A stretch of DNA of 64,000 nucleotides from Ectobius pallidus (GCA_964059195.1 CAXKWD010000005.1:97911882-97975881); one strand, 5' to 3'; numbered from the stretch's first letter, positions 21,767 through 32,839 are shown. Translations and numbers: made by a program. The notes: generated by a model not told the origin, from the letters alone.

Positions 21767-22377
21767 CCAGGTGCATCCATCAAGTAAGTTTCTCTGGGGC
21801 CATACACAGAAACAAAGCACAGTATCATGGAAATGTTTATTGTAACAGATACGGTACAAGAAGTGTTAACTATTTGTCAAAATATTTGCTACTGGAATTG
21901 AGACATTTTCATACCGTGGGACCAACTCTCTCCGCCTTTCTGTCATTCTGTCATTTCTTGAGGTGTAGGAAAAGATGGAAATCACTGGGAGTGAGGTACG
22001 GGCTACAGGGTGAATGTTTGAACACGTCCCAGTCGAACTTCTGCAGGAGTCTTGCTGGAAGATGCTTACAAATTCATCCTACAGCCTGGATCTTGCTCCC
22101 ATTGATTTCCATCTTTTCCTATAGGCCTACCTAAAAAAATGACAGAATGACAAAGAGGCGGAGATGATTGCCCCACAATGATTCAAATCCCAGGTAGCAG
22201 ACTTCTATGACACAGGTATTCAAATGTTGGGCCAACGGTATGACATATGTCTCAATTCCGGTAGTGAATGTTTCGAAAAGTAGCTGAAAACTTGCTGTAT
22301 CTGTTGCAATAAACATTTTCATAAAATTTTGTTTCTGCAAACGGCCCTAGGGAAACTTACTTTATGGACTGCCCTTG
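21767..22377. mobile_element. Inverted pair of mariner 3' ends (large palindrome)
   Basis: Left and right halves are inverted copies of each other (about 280 bp each, diverged). Outer ends: CCAGGTGCATCC...AAGTAAGTTTCTCTGGGGCC at the left; CAAGGGCAGTCC...AAGTAAGTTTCCCTAGGGCC as the reverse complement of the right. TA dinucleotides flank both. The + strand at about 22066-22115 encodes YSLDLAPIDFHLF, and the - strand of the left half encodes SPYLTPSDFHLF. Both match the mariner YSPDLAPSDYHLF motif that carries the third catalytic Asp. It is thus a head-to-head dimer of mariner 3' ends, without a functional transposase. Confidence 0.75.
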
Positions 22378-22379
22378 TA

Positions 22380-23358
22380 TAAAAGGCATTTCACTAAATT
22401 CTGAAATACTCTTTCTTTTTAAACTGTTCTTATATAAACCAGAACTTTTCTAAATTTTTTCTAATATAGGCCCATGTAAAAACTGAATACTGACTACCAA
22501 TTATTCTGTACCACATGCTTAGTGAGCTTCTGTATTAATTCCTATATTTAATACATCATTCTATGGCTAAACAGGATGGTAGACTTGCAATTTTTTTCAT
22601 GACTTAGTCATTAATAAGTTATAAAACGTACAGTGCAATTCAAACATGAAGCGACAGACTTTTACTAATAGCAAATGCTCTTACCTGGAATTTAGTGGCA
22701 AATTACTGCGACGGTTCTTAGCTACCTTTTTGACTTCAGTCTCCTGCCGAAGTAAGAGAATACTTGAATGAAAAGAAAAATTTTAATATTAAACTCACCC
22801 ATCTCAAACTAGACATTGACAAAGCTGTCCCCTTCGATCAGAGATGATACCGTATACTTATAAATTTGAAATGGACAAAATTTTGAACTTTAAATTCCTT
22901 AATACTGATGTTTGAGAAATCAACTTCCTGAGATGTTTAGCACTTCAGCTTAGGAAGTTCAGATTTTGCAAATAACAGTGGTTAAAGGAACTTAAAAGTT
23001 TGGTGTCTCATCCATGTAGAAGTTCAAGTCATTGCGATATGTATGTCTATAGATCAGAGAGGACAGAATTTTCTAAATCTACTTTAACATAGGTGAAATT
23101 AAATACTGTAAAAATTTGGATATTATCTTACTTGAATCTTCGGCGGGAGGTGGAGGTTGCAAAACTGTTGTGAAGATTGACTCCCGATTCTTGGCGAAGG
23201 CCATGTGCTATGCACGGTTGATGTTTGGTGGCTTTATTTGATTTTCACTATACATTTTTTCACTTTCTATAATGACTGGAGAAGCTTATTGTACAAGCAT
23301 AAACCTGTGTGATTAATTGATTTTAAATGCTTCTAGTGGTGCACTGGCATGTGAGAAG
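22380..23358. other. Unassigned stretch before the CR1-like LINE
   Basis: No recognisable gene. The CR1-like element probably starts by 5' truncation near the end of this stretch. Confidence 0.4.
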
Positions 23359-23374
23359 AATGTTCTGAGAGTGT

Positions 23375-23848
23375 GTGATGGTTCATTGGGAAGCTTCCTT
23401 TCGGTGTGCAAGACTAACAGTTTGCAGTACTGGTATGCAAATGGAGCTCCGCCACAAGGTTGAAAGCATGCCCCTAGAAACTATAAAACCAGATGTTATG
23501 GCAGTCCATGTGGGAACAAATGACATACATAAAGGTGTACAAGCGGAAGAAATAATGGGGGACGTAATGGATCTTGTCGACCACATACAGCGAAGAACAC
23601 CTGCTACGAAAATTGCAATAAGTGGTGTGTTAAACAGAAGGGATGTAACGGAGCGGCGCATTGACAGAATCAACGCAGAAATAGACTGGCTATGTGCCAC
23701 TCGCAAGTGCCTACTGATTAACGGGAACTGTTGGATTAAAGATGACGACAAAGCAAGAGATGGTGTCCACTTGAATCGCAAAGGTGCTCTCAAATTCGGG
23801 GAATTATTGTATAATGCAATATCCAGCTGTGCTCAGGGAAACTTGTGA
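23375..23848 (+). CDS. ORF1 C-terminal part: SGNH/GDSL-type esterase domain of CR1-like LINE
   Basis: It encodes DVMAVHVGTNDIHKG, matching block III (GxND) of SGNH hydrolases, and DGVHLNRKGALKF, matching block V (DxxH). Such an esterase is a known feature of CR1-family ORF1 proteins, where it is thought to assist membrane/RNP handling during retrotransposition. Block I (GDS with the catalytic Ser) is not visible upstream, so the domain is truncated or altered at its N terminus. Frame 23375-23848 ends at TGA four bases after the next overlapping frame begins. The start Met is arbitrary. A related fragment with an intact GDS and GTND lies at 60295-60615 (- strand). Confidence 0.75.
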   Translation: MMVHWEASFRCARLTVCSTGMQMELRHKVESMPLETIKPDVMAVHVGTNDIHKGVQAEEIMGDVMDLVDHIQRRTPATKIAISGVLNRRDVTERRIDRINAEIDWLCATRKCLLINGNCWIKDDDKARDGVHLNRKGALKFGELLYNAISSCAQGNL

Positions 23849-24049
23849 AAAATCCGGTGGATGCAGACAATAAAGACGACAGCAAAAATTTGAACGAAAT
23901 GTATGAAACTAATAATACAGGTAACAGTATAATGCATAAGGGAAGGGATATCCCACAATCAGCAAAAAAATATCAAAACAACTCCCCAAGTACTGCGAGG
24001 TCAGTCTCTCAATTTCTATCATCAAAATGTTCAAAGCTTAAGAAATAAA

Positions 24050-26863
24050 ATGTTAGACATTGAGGTTATGCTGCAGGAAAATAAATTTGATATCCTATGC
24101 TTCACAGAACATTGGTTAACTGAAACAGAACTAAAATCACTACACATACCCAACTATTCTCTAGGCACATATTTCACTAGATCAACGATGAAAAATGGCG
24201 GCTCCTGTATATTTATCAGAGATAGTAATTGTATCAAAATAAAAGACAATACCAAATACCATCATATCAGTATGGAAAAGCATTTTGAGGCATGCATAAT
24301 GGAACTGTCAGAGTTAAACATAGTAGTTATATGTATTTATAGAACTCCTGATGCAAATATAGATATACTCATAACGAAAATGGGACAATTATTAGAAGGT
24401 ATACCAAATGGCAAACATGTTCTAATAATAGGAGACTTGAATCTAGATTTTACCCCAGACAAAATAGATAAGAAATTCTCAGAGTTCATGGTGGTACATA
24501 ACCTAACACCAGTCATACATGAGCCCACACGCATAACAGCCAATTCAGAAACAATAATTGATCAAGTATTAGTAAGGCAACCACTTCCTGAAATTAATAA
24601 TGTAAGAGTATTTGATTCCGGTTTCTCAGACCACTATGCTCAACAATTTACAATAAACAGTGAACTACTGGGTAAAAAAAACAAGCACTTTGAGATTGAA
24701 TACAAGGTAGGTAGGTTTTTCAGCAATGAAAGAATAGAAGCCCTTAATAGACTGTTAAAAGATGAATCATGGCAAAATATCTATAATGAGAATGATGCAA
24801 ATGCAGCTTGTGAATCATTCACACAAAAAATACAGTTCTACTTGAATATGACCATACCAATTCAGAGAATAAAAATTAAAAAGTATAATGGGAAATCATG
24901 GATAACTCAAGGCATAAAAAATTCCTCAAAAAGGCTTAAGTTTCTTAGTAAATTAAATAAGACAAGTAACAGCAATAATTTCAAAACCTATTTCAAGAAT
25001 TATAAAAAAATATACAAAAAAGTCCTAATTGCAGCAAAGAAGTACCACAACGATATTATTATTGACAAATCAGATAATAAATCGAAAGCTATGTGGAGGA
25101 TAGCCAAAAAAGAAATGGGATACACGAACACAAAAGAAACATATCACCTAAAATGTGAATCGGGAAAAATGCTTACTAACCCCACAGAAATAACACACAA
25201 ATTTATTGAATACTTTAGTACTGTATCTGATAGAATAAAACAACAAAATCATGGGTTGTGGACACCTGCTGGCATACCCAACCTAAACAGTTCAATGTTC
25301 ATATACCCCATTGACATAAGAGAGGTAAAAACAATTATAAACAGTTTAAAGCCTAAATATTCATCAGGTCCAGATGACATACCAGATATCATATGGAAAA
25401 AATGTTGTGAAAACATTATAAATCCCTTACGTTACATCATCAATCTCTCAATTACTTCTGGAGTCTTCCCTGAGTGCCTAAAAATAGCAAAAATAACACC
25501 AATATATAAGAAAGGAGAACACACTAAAGTAGACAATTATAGGCCCATATCGATATTATGCTCTCTCTCAAAAATCTTTGAAAAAGCAATGACTACTCGA
25601 CTGGAAACATATCTTAAAAAACATCAAATTTTGAATTCGGCGCAACATGGTTTTATAAAGGGGAAGTCTACTGAGTCAGCAATTAATGCATTTTTAAATA
25701 ACATATATAATTCATTGGATAAAAGAGAACATAATATAGGCCTAGGCCTATTTATGGATCTGTCAAAGGCCTTTGATTTAGTTGATCATAAAATATTAAT
25801 ACAAAAACTGGAGTGCTATGGTGTAAGGGGACTAGCTAATGATTGGTTTCAATCATATCTCAGTAAGAGAAAACAATACGTTGAAATAGTTAGTAAAAAC
25901 GAAGTAACAAATACATATGAAAAACACAGTTCCACAATGCAAGGTATCAAAATAGGTGTTCCTCAAGGCTCAGTCCTCGGTCCAATACTTTTTTTAATTT
26001 ACATAAATGACTTACCAAATCATGTAAAACAGAGCCAAATAACATTATTTGCAGATGATACAAGCTTAACCATTAAGGGGGATAAAAATCAAGTATCTAC
26101 TACAATTAGGGAGACTGAGAGTCAATTACAAAATTGGTTCAATAAAAATAAGTTAATAATAAACAAGGATAAAACACAAGCAATGACTTTTAGACATCAA
26201 AGGAATAGTCATCCATTTCTACCCCCTATAGAACTTGAAAACAAATCCATTAACTATGCTAACAATGTAAAATTCCTAGGGATATGGATAAATGAAAATC
26301 TACAATGGACCACCCACATTGAGAAACTGGCCTCAAAGCTGAGTCAATTGTGTTTTGTCCTCAAAACAATAAGGGAAAGAGTGAATCAAAAGACGCTGAG
26401 AAGCCTGTACTTTGCATACTTTCACAGTCAACTTAGTTATGGAATATTATTCTGGGGGAAAAAGGCAGATCTTATTTTTAAAATGCAGAAAAGGGTTATA
26501 AGAATAATTGCAAGTGCAAATAGAAAAGAATCATGTAGAATACTATTTAAATCAATGAAGATACTTCCGTTACCTTCCATTTATATATTACAAATATTAA
26601 TTTACACAAAACAAAATTATACAACATTTCAGCTTAATAAAGAACGGCATAGCCACAACACAAGAGCTAATCAACAGTTAAGCAGTATAAGTCACAATAC
26701 CTCATTGTATGAAAATAGCACAATGTACAATTGTACCAAACTATATAACAAGCTTCCAGAAGCATTGAAAGAAATTGGCAACCCAAAAAAATTTAAGAAA
26801 GCTGTAGAAAACTTTCTACAAGAAAAATGTTTTTATGGTGTAAATGAATTTTTAGAAGATTAA
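24050..26863 (+). CDS. ORF2: APE endonuclease + reverse transcriptase of CR1-like LINE (937 codons from first ATG)
   Basis: A single uninterrupted frame. The conserved start of the endonuclease, LNFYHQNVQSLRNKMLDIEV, begins upstream of the first ATG and the frame is open back to about 23935, so the true start is upstream (perhaps by re-initiation or frameshift from ORF1). Endonuclease motifs: FTEHWL (residues 19-24), YRTP, IGDLNLDF and SDHYAQ (the catalytic SDH). RT motifs: KYSSGPDDIPDIIWK, DNYRPISILCSLSKIFEKAM, SAQHGFIKGKSTE, LFMDLSKAFDLVDH, GVPQGSVLGPILFLIYINDL and FADDTSL (catalytic Asp pair). C terminus: LYNKLPEALKEI then CFYGVNEFLED. All catalytic motifs are intact, which suggests recent insertion. 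It acts in cis on its own RNA by target-primed reverse transcription. Confidence 0.92.
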   Translation: MLDIEVMLQENKFDILCFTEHWLTETELKSLHIPNYSLGTYFTRSTMKNGGSCIFIRDSNCIKIKDNTKYHHISMEKHFEACIMELSELNIVVICIYRTPDANIDILITKMGQLLEGIPNGKHVLIIGDLNLDFTPDKIDKKFSEFMVVHNLTPVIHEPTRITANSETIIDQVLVRQPLPEINNVRVFDSGFSDHYAQQFTINSELLGKKNKHFEIEYKVGRFFSNERIEALNRLLKDESWQNIYNENDANAACESFTQKIQFYLNMTIPIQRIKIKKYNGKSWITQGIKNSSKRLKFLSKLNKTSNSNNFKTYFKNYKKIYKKVLIAAKKYHNDIIIDKSDNKSKAMWRIAKKEMGYTNTKETYHLKCESGKMLTNPTEITHKFIEYFSTVSDRIKQQNHGLWTPAGIPNLNSSMFIYPIDIREVKTIINSLKPKYSSGPDDIPDIIWKKCCENIINPLRYIINLSITSGVFPECLKIAKITPIYKKGEHTKVDNYRPISILCSLSKIFEKAMTTRLETYLKKHQILNSAQHGFIKGKSTESAINAFLNNIYNSLDKREHNIGLGLFMDLSKAFDLVDHKILIQKLECYGVRGLANDWFQSYLSKRKQYVEIVSKNEVTNTYEKHSSTMQGIKIGVPQGSVLGPILFLIYINDLPNHVKQSQITLFADDTSLTIKGDKNQVSTTIRETESQLQNWFNKNKLIINKDKTQAMTFRHQRNSHPFLPPIELENKSINYANNVKFLGIWINENLQWTTHIEKLASKLSQLCFVLKTIRERVNQKTLRSLYFAYFHSQLSYGILFWGKKADLIFKMQKRVIRIIASANRKESCRILFKSMKILPLPSIYILQILIYTKQNYTTFQLNKERHSHNTRANQQLSSISHNTSLYENSTMYNCTKLYNKLPEALKEIGNPKKFKKAVENFLQEKCFYGVNEFLED

Positions 26864-27300
26864 GAAATATAGTAAATTTAGAACATTTAGTAAATTACCA
26901 CTTTCCCAGACTATCATTCCATCTAAGCTTGACAATATTGTAAATTCTATTTTTATTTAATTTTACCATGCCTTATTTTAATTTGTATTTTACTTTTTAA
27001 CCATGCATGTGGATACCTCTGAATAACCTGATAAATTTAGTAAATTTTGTAAATACTAATCATCTAGAAATAATATTATTGTACAGTTGGTATGTTAGTG
27101 AATTTTTATAGTATCTTATAATGTATTATTGTATCTTATAATCTATCTAATTTGTTATAAATGTATTAATGTATGTTATGCTTGAATGTATGTTAATGCT
27201 TAATGTCCCATAGCATGTATTTGCTCCGAGGACTAAACAATTAAACAATTAAACAATTAAACAATTATGTAGGCCTACACAGATGGAATAGGGATTATGT

Positions 27301-28014
27301 TTATTAAGTGCCAGTATGGTACCGGTACTTTATGAGATTGTGTGCAGGATGGAAAATGGCTGTCCGTCCATCTGTCTGTGTGTCTGTATGCACGATAATT
27401 CAAATGTGCTTTATTGGATTTTCATGAAACTTGGTGTACGCATTTATAACATACATGGGAAGAAGTCTATTGATATTGGACCAAATTGGATGACCGGTAC
27501 TGGAGTAAAGCCCAATTCAGTGCCTATTTTATGGTAATATATTAGAAAGAATTTATGAAATGCAAATCAGTTATCATGACAACATATTGTTTTACTGTGA
27601 TCATATATGGCTTTGAAAATTGGAATACAGTTAGCTATGACAAATAACATAATTCCTTTACATACGCTTATCAAACTAGATCGTTAAACTGAACGAGGTA
27701 GCTGAGATGGTTATGTCTTGGATTCGCATTCTGGAGATCCCTGGTTCAAATCCTGAAACCGGCCAATTTGGCATTTTTTTAAATGAATTTTTATGTGAGT
27801 GTGTAATTGTCAAGATATCACAAATCTGTATAGTTCTGCTGATGCTGGACGATTTTAATCTGATTAAGACCTATGTTCTTCCGTTCATGAATCAATCTTC
27901 AGCATAACTCGGAAATAGATTACAAAATAACTTATTTTCTGCATATCATAATTGCACTTATAACTGATTAAAGAAAAGCATTCGGGCACTTTGTTAAATC
28001 AGTTACCTGATTTT
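27301..28014 (+). repeat. TTATTAAGTGCCAG repeat family, copy 4
   Basis: Standard-length copy with all segments. It differs from the other four copies by CCGGTA inserted after GTATGGTA (27320-27327), giving GGTACCGGTACTTT instead of GGTACTTT. The tRNA-like module has a degraded A box (TAGCTGAGATGG) but a good B box (GGTTCAAATCC). Confidence 0.85.
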
Positions 28015-29985
28015 ATTGAATATGAACTTAGATTAAGTACAGAGAGGATCCCCAAAACTGAATTACCGGTACTTCAATTACTGAATTGAGCTAATCATAG
28101 TACTCTTATATCGTGATGTATGGGTGGAAAGTGTTTTAACAGAATATTAATAATAAATATGTTTGATATACACAAACAAGTCAATCCTTTTGTGGAATAG
28201 CTTACTACACTAGTGAACAGAGAGCTACCCTCTAGCAGGAGGTCGTTGACCTTCATGGGACAAATCATGTTGTTATTATTATATATACACATACCATTGG
28301 TTTTGCTCATGTTCATTAACTGAATTAAGAAAAGTGAAGAAACTCATCTATACAAAATTATAAAAGGGAAAGTCAATTTTTTTTTTTTTTGTACTCTCAC
28401 ATAATGAATTGTACACTAAGTATTTTATTTACTGTATATATTTACCATATATAGATGCTGGCCAGGTTTTAGTCTTTAAATATTATTATGCAAATAACAG
28501 TTGCAGTGTCCATATTGAAACAAGTAAATAAAAACAGACAAAAAACAGCCACCTTATTATATGCAATCTAAACCATTAGAGGTTCATCTATACCAATACA
28601 ATATGTGCTAGCACATCACACCGTTACCTACATAACATGAACAGGAGAAGGATGAGAAACAATGTTGTAGAAAAAATAAAAACTCATGGTTTTGAAGAGA
28701 GCATTATAACTTTAAAACATTAAAATAATGCTGTCGTGTTTTATTAAACAGTAGTTAGTGTTACCAGTACTATTATAATTGTTTTCTTACAATAATCATT
28801 GTTGTTAGTGTCAGTACTGTTGTCTTTATTGTTATACAAATTAGCAGTTAAACTTAAAATAGTGCTCAGGGGGGAAAAAAATCACTCAAACATTCAAAGT
28901 TATCTTGTCAAAATACTTAATTAGTTACAGGCTTAGAAATGAACTATTTTGTTTACTATTTTTTTTTCCTCTACTGAAAATTGTTTGTAAAATTATTTAC
29001 TGGCAATAAAATTGTTATGGTTTTAAATAAATTTGTTAGCTATTCTCAATACATTATCTTTTCCTGTGAATCCTCATACAGACTGACCCTCAGAAATGCT
29101 AAAAAGCTATATAGGCTACATTTACCTGCTTCACAATTCCTCTGATAGTTTATTACCTAGAAAATGCCAAACTAGGGATAAATTTTATGGAATATCAGTT
29201 TGTGTGACTCCTGCATTCCTTTTCAAACTTCAGAAATTATTTCCTATAGTTCTGATCGAGGTTTCAACAGCTACAGTTCATCTTCATTCTGAAGACTGCT
29301 GCCTAAGCACTTCAAAGCACTCCAACAAAGGTAATTAACTTACTTAGTAATCTAATAAGTGTAAAAAAGTTAACCAAGTTCACATTAAGATACTATTGCA
29401 GTAACGCTGCTGTAATTTTTACAGCTACACAGGGATTATTTGTAATGAATTTAGACATTGCTTTTGTAGAAATTGTGGCAGCCAATCAACTGATTAATGC
29501 CTGTGAAATAAGCTGTTTATATTTGTGCTAAACGGTTGTTTGGTTGTTCACAGCAAAAGTTCTGCATAAGCCATATTAATAATAAACGCAGTATAACTGC
29601 CAAGAGTTACAAAGGGTTTGAAAGTTAAACATCATCAAACACATCATGCTGGTCATGACGTTACTAGCCCCCATCTATGAGGACTGCAGAATGCCAAAGT
29701 TGCCATCTGTCGGAGCAGTGAACAAACAGTAGTGTATTGTCTGCCGAGAGAAAATCTAGTTTCAGTATTTCATTATATTGTTTTCAGACCATGCTGGGAA
29801 GCAGAACTCTTGAAGTTCGAAGCAAACTCTAGTGACCACTCTGTATTTATTATATTATTGTACATCCATAAAATATGAACAGATAACTCTGGTGACAAAA
29901 CACTTGTTGCATCCACAAATGCTATAATACCTGAAATGGACAAAAGGTTTAGGGTCAATCCATTTGTGATAGTCGTGAAATCAAA
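28015..29985. other. Unassigned stretch
   Basis: Nothing I can name. Frames of 73-80 codons at 28095-28316 (-) and 29096-29338 (+) show no domain and no splice context. A T-run lies at about 28379-28391 and TACCGGTA at 28064-28071. Confidence 0.4.
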
Positions 29986-29989
29986 ATGT

Positions 29990-30350
29990 CATCTTGGAAT
30001 TTGTAATATGCTTAAGTAAAATTCGGCTCATATGTTTTTCATCATTGTGTATAAGTGTGTGAATAGACAAAGGCCCAAAGCCTTTAAGCTTATGCTGATT
30101 GATTTGTTTTCTTGTAAAGAGGACATCCTAGTAACATGATTTATATCCTTTTGGCTCCACAGTCACATAGGGGAGAGTCTTTTCGGAGAATTTTGTATAG
30201 ATTACTGGGCATGAGAGCTGTGTTCAAATTTAACCTGGAAATAATGGCAATTTCTGGGCGAGTAACCTTAGCATAATAAAACCATGGCTTGGTGTGCTTG
30301 GTAGAAAGAGAGACCATGTCTATGTTTGACTTCTATTAAGTGGCATGAAA
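29990..30350 (-). pseudogene. C-terminal zinc-binding tail of an RNase-H-type LINE
   Basis: The - strand reads KPWFYYAKVTRPEIAIISRL, NLNTALMPSNLYKI, then SPLCDCGAKR and LLGCPLYKK after a stop. The pattern W-x-R-x-I-x-RL ... hLxxI ... SPxCxCG ... C is common downstream of the RNase H domain in I/R1/LOA-type insect LINEs. Several stops follow. It probably belongs with the RNase H relic at 32640-32760, the two being separated by the R2-like LINE between them. Confidence 0.55.
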
Positions 30351-30399
30351 TTTCTTTGCTAGGGGGAAAAACAAACAAACCAAACTGGAGGTAGCCCAG

Positions 30400-32620
30400 T
30401 GAACTCAGTATACTCACAAAATAACAATAATAACAAAAAATTATAAGTTAAAAAAACAACAAAAGTCTAAAAAGTATGTAGTCCATTAATGAAAAACATA
30501 GTTGTGGAGGATTTGACATGATTTTTGTAGGACCGATAGCACAATGATGTCCCTCAAGGAAGCTGGTAGGTTGAATTCCTTCCTGAAATCCTTAAAAAAC
30601 TTTGGGATAGCTCCACGGACACCAGTCAGAAGTCCATACACTTTAAGATCCAGCAGATGATATTTGATCTTAAAATATTCTTCGGTAGGCTGGTAGATGT
30701 TAACTTTCTCAGTATGAACTTCCAATGCCTGATGACAACCTTGCTCAAACCTGATGGTAGGGTCAACAACTATTCCATGTCCATCTGTCTTAAATGCCAG
30801 AATATCAACCCGCCTTGCTGAACCATTGGTGGCTATACAAGAAACCTCTTCTTCCACTGTTCATCCCTTTTTCCTCAATGCAGCAGCCAGCATATGGTGC
30901 CGAGAATTTCTAAGTAGCATTCCACGGTCACATTGTCCCAAGACGTGTGCAAGGGTCTCTATCTCCGGGCAGTATCTGCATCGGCTCCATCAAGGGACCG
31001 ACCAGGAATGGAATGCATTGCTGCTACATTGCAATTCATTTTAAGACAGGTTATCTATTCAGATGTTTACAGACCTCTCTTGTTTAAGACCCAGGCGTCA
31101 GCTTTAGTGACTTCGCTGTAAAGTTCAACACCTTTGCCTCTTCCAGATAATTTTGTCCGGCTTTCATATTCTTTTTGCTGCAAACTGTCTCGAAATTTTC
31201 AAACTGTATATTGTTTACTTCAGCTGGAACAGAAGAGAGGCTAAGCATATCACATGTCTTAAATTCATCATCCAAATTCTTGAGTGCATTCACATGTGAG
31301 TTGTCTGCTCTCAACAAAGATATGCAAATATTGCAATGTTGGAGTACAGCTTCCCAGGAGGCATGGATTAAATCAAGCCCTCTATATTTTTTACTGGTGT
31401 AAATCATGCTGTTTGGTATGTCTGCAGGCAAAAAGAGCATCTCTTTAACAGAACTTCTAATGATCTTGTCAATGTCTTCCAAAAAAATAGAAGACAACTG
31501 GTGCAAAGAAGCCATCTGTAGAGGATAAATTAGTTTGGGCCAAATGTACTGATTGACAACATTCAGTTTTTAATCAGGTCGTAACATAGGTGTGGAGATC
31601 AGATTTTCAAGATCGTTTCTAAGAGACACTGTAACTCTTTCTGGACTAAATTTTATTTTTTCTTGAAAAGTGACACCTAAATATTTAATATTTATTTATT
31701 TATTTTTAATTTTTAATTTTTTTATTTATTTATTTATTTACGTCCTCTAGATCATTAAAATATGGGACTATATATAATACATGTTAGATAACAAAAGCAC
31801 AACATATTCCAAACAAATTAACAGTTTGATGATACATAGTATGAGTTCAATGTACATTCAAGTGAATTACATTAGTAGCACTGATTAAGTCAATACAAGT
31901 TTTCGACCAAAACTAAACTGAGTTTAAGTTAAGATTTAAAAATTCTTCTATTTTATACACTGGATTAGGAGTGTCCTCCGAGCCAATGTCCTCAATAGAC
32001 ATATCGTCAAGCAGATATAAACCTTCTTTTAACAATGCCCCATTCATTATATTAATAACTCCAGATTTCTGACAATTTATTTGTAGTCCTACATTTTGTA
32101 GCAAGGATATTACCATCATTACAAGGTCAAGGGCTGAGATCAGGGAGTTGCTGATAATAACTAGGTCATCAGCAAATGCACATAACGTAACGTTTTCTAG
32201 TTCAGGAGTTATTTCATAACCATAAACATCAGTAATCTGTTTTTCTGTCATCTGTTTAAGAAGGAAATCAATTGAGAGATTAAATAGGGTAGGGGAAATT
32301 CGGGATCCCTGAAAGAATCCCCTCTTTAGTTCTATTGAATGAGATTTAATTCCTGTGGAGTAAATTCTTGAGTTATTTCTGCTTGATAAAGATTTTATTA
32401 ATTGGCAAAGACTGCTTGGTAATGGTTGACTATCAAGAACCTTTTCCAAATGAGCATGGCCAACTATATCAAAAGCTTGTGTCACATCTAACATTACTAC
32501 GACAAGATCTTCCTTATTCTTCTTCGCCTTTTGTAAACATCCATTCACCAAAGAAATATTAATATAAGTGCCTGGTTGATTCACAAATCCTCTTTGGTTA
32601 TCATTCAAGGAGATACACTG
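30400..32620 (-). pseudogene. R2-like LINE: RT, CCHC zinc finger and restriction-like endonuclease, degenerate
   Basis: Read on the - strand, the order is: RT (31921-32615; LNDNQRGFVNQPGTYINISL, VVMLDVTQAFDIVGH, GFFQGSRISPTLFNLSIDFL, and catalytic CAFADDLVII); thumb (FLGVTFQEKIKFSPERVTVS at about 31640-31690, then MASLHQLSSIFLEDIDKIIR at 31515); CCHC finger CRYCPEIETLAHVLGQC (30930-30980; C-x2-C-x7-H-x4-C); and SARRVDILAF...GIVVDPTIRFEQ (30750-30830), the R-x-D ... D-x-T-x-x-E motif of the restriction-like endonuclease. RT, then finger, then endonuclease is the single-ORF layout of the R2 group. An in-frame stop separates finger from endonuclease, an AT-rich insert splits the thumb, and the N terminus is missing. 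R2 itself targets 28S rDNA; there is no rDNA here. Confidence 0.85.
31690..31915. mobile_element. Small AT-rich insertion splitting the R2-like RT thumb
   Basis: About 225 bp separate KIEEFLNL from KYLGVTF, which are normally adjacent in the RT thumb. It starts with an (ATTT)n tract at 31690-31740 followed by unique sequence GTCCTCTAGATCATTAAAAT. This is consistent with insertion of a short retroposon in which the ATTT tract would be its tail on the - strand. Identity unknown. Confidence 0.45.
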
Positions 32621-32639
32621 TCGTAGTTGAGCATCGTGT

Positions 32640-32760
32640 GTGGTGTGGAACATCGGGTTGCTGTGTTGGCAAGTGTATCAACGAGTTTGTTGCCTGCAAT
32701 ATGTTTATGTGCTGGGATCCAAAGGAGTGTGATGTGACTGTGATGTGTATAACTTTGTTT
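32640..32760 (-). pseudogene. RNase H fragment of a LINE
   Basis: The - strand frame reads LLWIPAHKHIAGNKLVDTLA then NTATRCSTP, matching the C-terminal LNase-H block W-(I/V)-P-(A/G)-H-x-x-I-x-GN-x-x-x-D-x-L-A. It runs directly into the R2-like RT at about 32620. It is therefore the 5' flank into which the R2-like element inserted, or a chimeric junction. Confidence 0.6.
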
Positions 32761-32839
32761 GTATATAATGAGTTTACAATATTGATCTCACACATGGGCG
32801 TGCGGTATGGGAGGGTTCAAGGGTTGAACCCCCCCTAAA

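Larger units (their letters stand above)
23360..27270 (+). mobile_element. CR1-like non-LTR retrotransposon, nearly full ORF2
   Basis: The element contains the end of ORF1 (esterase domain), a complete EN-RT ORF2, a 3' UTR of about 370 bp, and a short tandem tail of the 8 bp unit ATTAAACA (about 27233-27268). An esterase in ORF1, an APE endonuclease, RT without RNase H and a short tandem 3' tail are together characteristic of the CR1 group. The 5' boundary is uncertain because ORF1 lacks its first esterase block. TAGGCCTA follows immediately after the tail. Confidence 0.85.

Noticed and set aside
23360..23420. A GDS block for the ORF1 esterase in a shifted frame (DGSLGSFL near 23377)
   Set aside because: The order is DGS rather than GDS and the frame does not connect; treated as chance.
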